Positions 5,791-5,941 of a stretch of 5,941 nt of DNA are shown here, one piece after another; the stretch's first letter is position 1, and every line of letters begins with the position of its first letter. The stretch spans positions 1-5,941 of the forward strand of contig JAKAHQ010000123.1 in assembly GCA_021814855.1 (NCBI GenBank), written 5' to 3'. The position numbers were made by a program, and so were the translations under genes. The DNA is from Bacteroidota bacterium. Lineage in GTDB: Bacteria; Bacteroidota; Ignavibacteria; Ignavibacteriales; Melioribacteraceae. The notes beneath the pieces were generated by a model, which saw only the letters and a list, made by a program, of their open reading frames with translations, did not search any database and was not told where the DNA came from.

Positions 5791-5941
5791 ATGAAAGTTT
5801 TGGTTTTAAATTGCTGTAGTTCTTCGATTAAATATCAATTTATTGATACAAACGAACAACTTGCGCTTGCTAAGGGAATGGTCGAAAGAATCGGGATGTC
5901 CAGCGCGGTATTAACTCATGTGCCGCACGACAAAGAGAAAA
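5791..5941 (+). CDS. ackA: Acetate kinase, N-terminal fragment (cut by window edge)
   Basis: The first 50 codons of an ASKHA-superfamily kinase that reversibly transfers phosphate between ATP and acetate, forming acetyl-phosphate; cytoplasmic, usually about 400 residues, so most of it is beyond the window. The N terminus MKVLVLNCCSSSIKYQFID is the acetate kinase signature with Asn7, Ser10, Ser12 and Lys14 in place, followed by LAKGMVERIG (26-35), which in this family is part of the conserved N-terminal region. The Gly normally at position 9 (N-x-GSSS) is Cys9 here. The start ATG at 5791 has AGAGG at 5781-5785, five bases upstream, one of the better ribosome binding sites here. The 16-base gap after the dehydrogenase stop suggests one transcript. 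A butyrate kinase is less likely given the AKGxVERIG stretch. A phosphotransacetylase gene, the usual partner, is not in view. Confidence 0.9.
   Translation, partial: MKVLVLNCCSSSIKYQFIDTNEQLALAKGMVERIGMSSAVLTHVPHDKEK

Overview
The window is a compact, AT-rich (roughly 40% GC by eye) bacterial chromosome segment. It holds one gene on the minus strand and six on the plus strand, with almost no non-coding DNA. All genes read with the standard bacterial code. Short leaders, scarce Shine-Dalgarno motifs apart from a few places, and the look of the proteins fit a member of the Bacteroidota/Chlorobiota/Ignavibacteriota (FCB) group. That placement is an impression, not proven by anything in the window. 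No phage, transposon, CRISPR, tRNA or rRNA signal was seen.

Layout. (1) Positions 1-651, minus strand: the N-terminal 217 residues of a RecQ-family DNA helicase, cut by the window edge. (2) Positions 652-726: a 75-bp divergent intergenic region with a perfect TATAAT box and a small palindrome. (3) Positions 727-4731: a four-gene operon in the order ATPase, permease, ATPase, permease. All three junctions are 4-base start/stop overlaps (TTGA, TTGA, ATGA), and two of the genes start with TTG. The cluster encodes two different ABC-2-type exporters: a DrrA/YbhF-like ATPase with a permease carrying a large extracytoplasmic domain, then a NatA/NosF-like ATPase with a compact NosY-like permease. (4) Positions 4732-4838: a 107-bp intergenic spacer with at most a weak terminator. 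(5) Positions 4839-5774: a single-domain 3-hydroxyacyl-CoA dehydrogenase, followed after 16 bases by (6) the first 50 codons of acetate kinase (5791 to the end).

How the genes work together. The four ABC genes are almost certainly co-translated and may form one functional export unit or two separate exporters; their substrate cannot be read from sequence. The dehydrogenase and acetate kinase probably form a second operon in acyl-CoA and acetate metabolism: one interconverts 3-hydroxyacyl-CoA and 3-ketoacyl-CoA, the other interconverts acetyl-phosphate and acetate with ATP.

This is mostly ordinary core and transport gene content, and I did not find a convincing undescribed system. The points most worth a second look are the overlapped dual-exporter operon with its TTG starts, the loss of a canonical active-site Asn in the dehydrogenase, its extra N-terminal segment, and a Gly-to-Cys change in the acetate kinase phosphate-binding motif.
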